DNA from: CAYZZA01 sp964482685
Lineage (GTDB): Bacteria; Bacillota; Bacilli; Lactobacillales; Carnobacteriaceae_A
DNA length: 5,618 nt
Direction: 5' to 3'
Assembly: GCA_964482685.1 (NCBI GenBank)
Contig: CAYZZA010000070.1
Location: 1-5,618 of the forward strand
Within the stretch, counting starts at the first letter, position 1. Each line of letters opens with the position of its first letter. The position numbers and the translations under genes were made by a program. A model generated the notes under the pieces. That model saw only the letters and a program-made list of their open reading frames with translations. It was not told the origin of the DNA and did no database searches. This document shows, piece by piece, positions 4,702-5,618 of this stretch.

Positions 4702-5618
4702 TTATTTGTTAACTTTAGTTACAACTCCGGCTCCAACTGTACGTCCGCCTTCACGGATTGTAAATTTGGTTCCTTCGTCTAAAGCGATTGGGTTGATTAA
4801 CTCGATGTTCAAGTTAACGTTGTCTCCAGGCATAACCATTTCTGTTCCTTCTTGCAAGTTAACAACACCTGTTACGTCAGTTGTACGGAAGTAGAACTGA
4901 GGACGGTAGTTGTTGAAGAATGGTGTGTGACGTCCACCCTCTTCTTTTGACAAGACATACACTTCTGCTTCAAATGAAGAGTGAGGTGTAATTGAACCTG
5001 GTTTTGCAAGAACTTGTCCACGCTCGATGTCTTCACGTGACAATCCACGTAACAAAGCACCAATGTTGTCGCCAGCTTCTGCGTAGTCAAGTAATTTACG
5101 GAACATTTCTACTCCGGTAACGATTGATTTCTTAGTATCTTTGATACCAACGATTTCAACTTCGTCTCCTACTTTAACTTGACCAGATTCAACACGACCT
5201 GTAGCAACTGTTCCACGACCTGTGATTGAGAATACGTCCTCAACAGGCATCATGAATGGTTTGTCTAAGTCACGAACTGGCTCTGGAATGAATTCGTCAA
5301 CAGCGTCCATAAGCTCACGAACTTTGTCTTCGTATTCTGGAACACCTTCCAAAGCTTTCAAAGCAGATCCAGCAATAACTGGAACGTCGTCACCAGGGAA
5401 GTCGTATTCTGAAAGCAATTCACGTACTTCCATTTCAACTAATTCTAGTAATTCTTCGTCATCTACTAAGTCTACTTTGTTTAGGAAAACTACGAAGTGT
5501 GGAATTCCAACTTGACGTGAAAGCAAGATGTGCTCACGTGTTTGTGGCATTGGGCCATCAGCAGCAGAAACTACCAAGATAGCTCCGTCCATTTGAGCAG
5601 CACCAGTGATCATGTTTT
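4702..5618 (-). CDS. tuf: Translation elongation factor Tu, C-terminal 305 residues (5' end outside window)
   Basis: EF-Tu is the GTPase that carries aminoacyl-tRNA to the ribosomal A-site. The frame enters at the window edge with Lys-Asn-Met-Ile-Thr-Gly, matching E. coli residue 89 onward. About 90 N-terminal residues, with the P-loop, switch I and DxPGH, are missing only because of the window edge; the Met codon at 5613 is internal. Visible features in E. coli numbering are NKVD (135-138, guanine binding), SAL (173-175), domain 2 from about 210, and domain 3 with EEGGRHTPFF and IREGGRTVGAGVV. Q124 (kirromycin site) and the FRTTDVTG segment around R333 are kept. Position 233, Arg in E. coli, is Ser (VESGQ, codon TCT). 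A terminator and a new promoter separate tuf from rpsJ. In most bacteria tuf ends the str operon after rpsL, rpsG and fusA. Confidence 0.98.
   Translation of the reverse strand, partial: NMITGAAQMDGAILVVSAADGPMPQTREHILLSRQVGIPHFVVFLNKVDLVDDEELLELVEMEVRELLSEYDFPGDDVPVIAGSALKALEGVPEYEDKVRELMDAVDEFIPEPVRDLDKPFMMPVEDVFSITGRGTVATGRVESGQVKVGDEVEIVGIKDTKKSIVTGVEMFRKLLDYAEAGDNIGALLRGLSREDIERGQVLAKPGSITPHSSFEAEVYVLSKEEGGRHTPFFNNYRPQFYFRTTDVTGVVNLQEGTEMVMPGDNVNLNIELINPIALDEGTKFTIREGGRTVGAGVVTKVNK

Noticed and set aside
4872..5090. 72-codon minus-strand open frame inside tuf
   Set aside because: It is out of frame with clearly coding EF-Tu sequence and has no recognisable protein features.

Overview
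The window comes from the chromosome of a low-GC Gram-positive bacterium (Firmicutes, most likely Lactobacillales; a Carnobacteriaceae- or Enterococcaceae-like lineage is my best guess from the protein sequences). The reasons are moderately AT-rich DNA, near-perfect AGGAGG ribosome binding sites before every gene, Firmicute-type ribosomal proteins, and tuf lying directly upstream of the S10 ribosomal protein operon. Every gene is on the minus strand, so transcription runs from high to low coordinates.

Layout in the direction of transcription: the 3' three quarters of tuf (EF-Tu, entering at 5618 and ending at 4702); its intrinsic terminator (4621-4664); a 491-base non-coding stretch (4211-4701) that also holds a strong sigma-A promoter (4383-4411) and a leader of about 166 nt; then rpsJ (S10), rplC (L3), rplD (L4), rplW (L23), rplB (L2), rpsS (S19), rplV (L22), rpsC (S3) and the first ten codons of rplP (L16). 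This is the canonical S10 operon order. No internal terminator is visible. Gaps run from a 1-nt overlap (rplD/rplW) to 52 nt (rplW/rplB), so the genes are probably one transcript running past the window edge.

The products assemble into both subunits: S10, S19 and S3 in the 30S head; L2, L3, L4, L22 and L23 in the 50S core, peptidyl transferase centre and exit tunnel; L16 near the A-site. EF-Tu delivers aminoacyl-tRNA to the finished ribosome.

The genes are ordinary. The parts worth a second look are (1) the S10 leader, which is GC-richer than its surroundings and contains long-range and mutually exclusive pairings, suggesting an autogenous r-protein control element; (2) a second promoter-like sequence whose -35 box sits inside a 16-bp dyad just beyond the tuf terminator; and (3) an Arg-to-Ser change in EF-Tu at E. 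coli position 233, a residue linked to pulvomycin sensitivity. I found no mobile element, CRISPR array, tRNA, rRNA or foreign gene.
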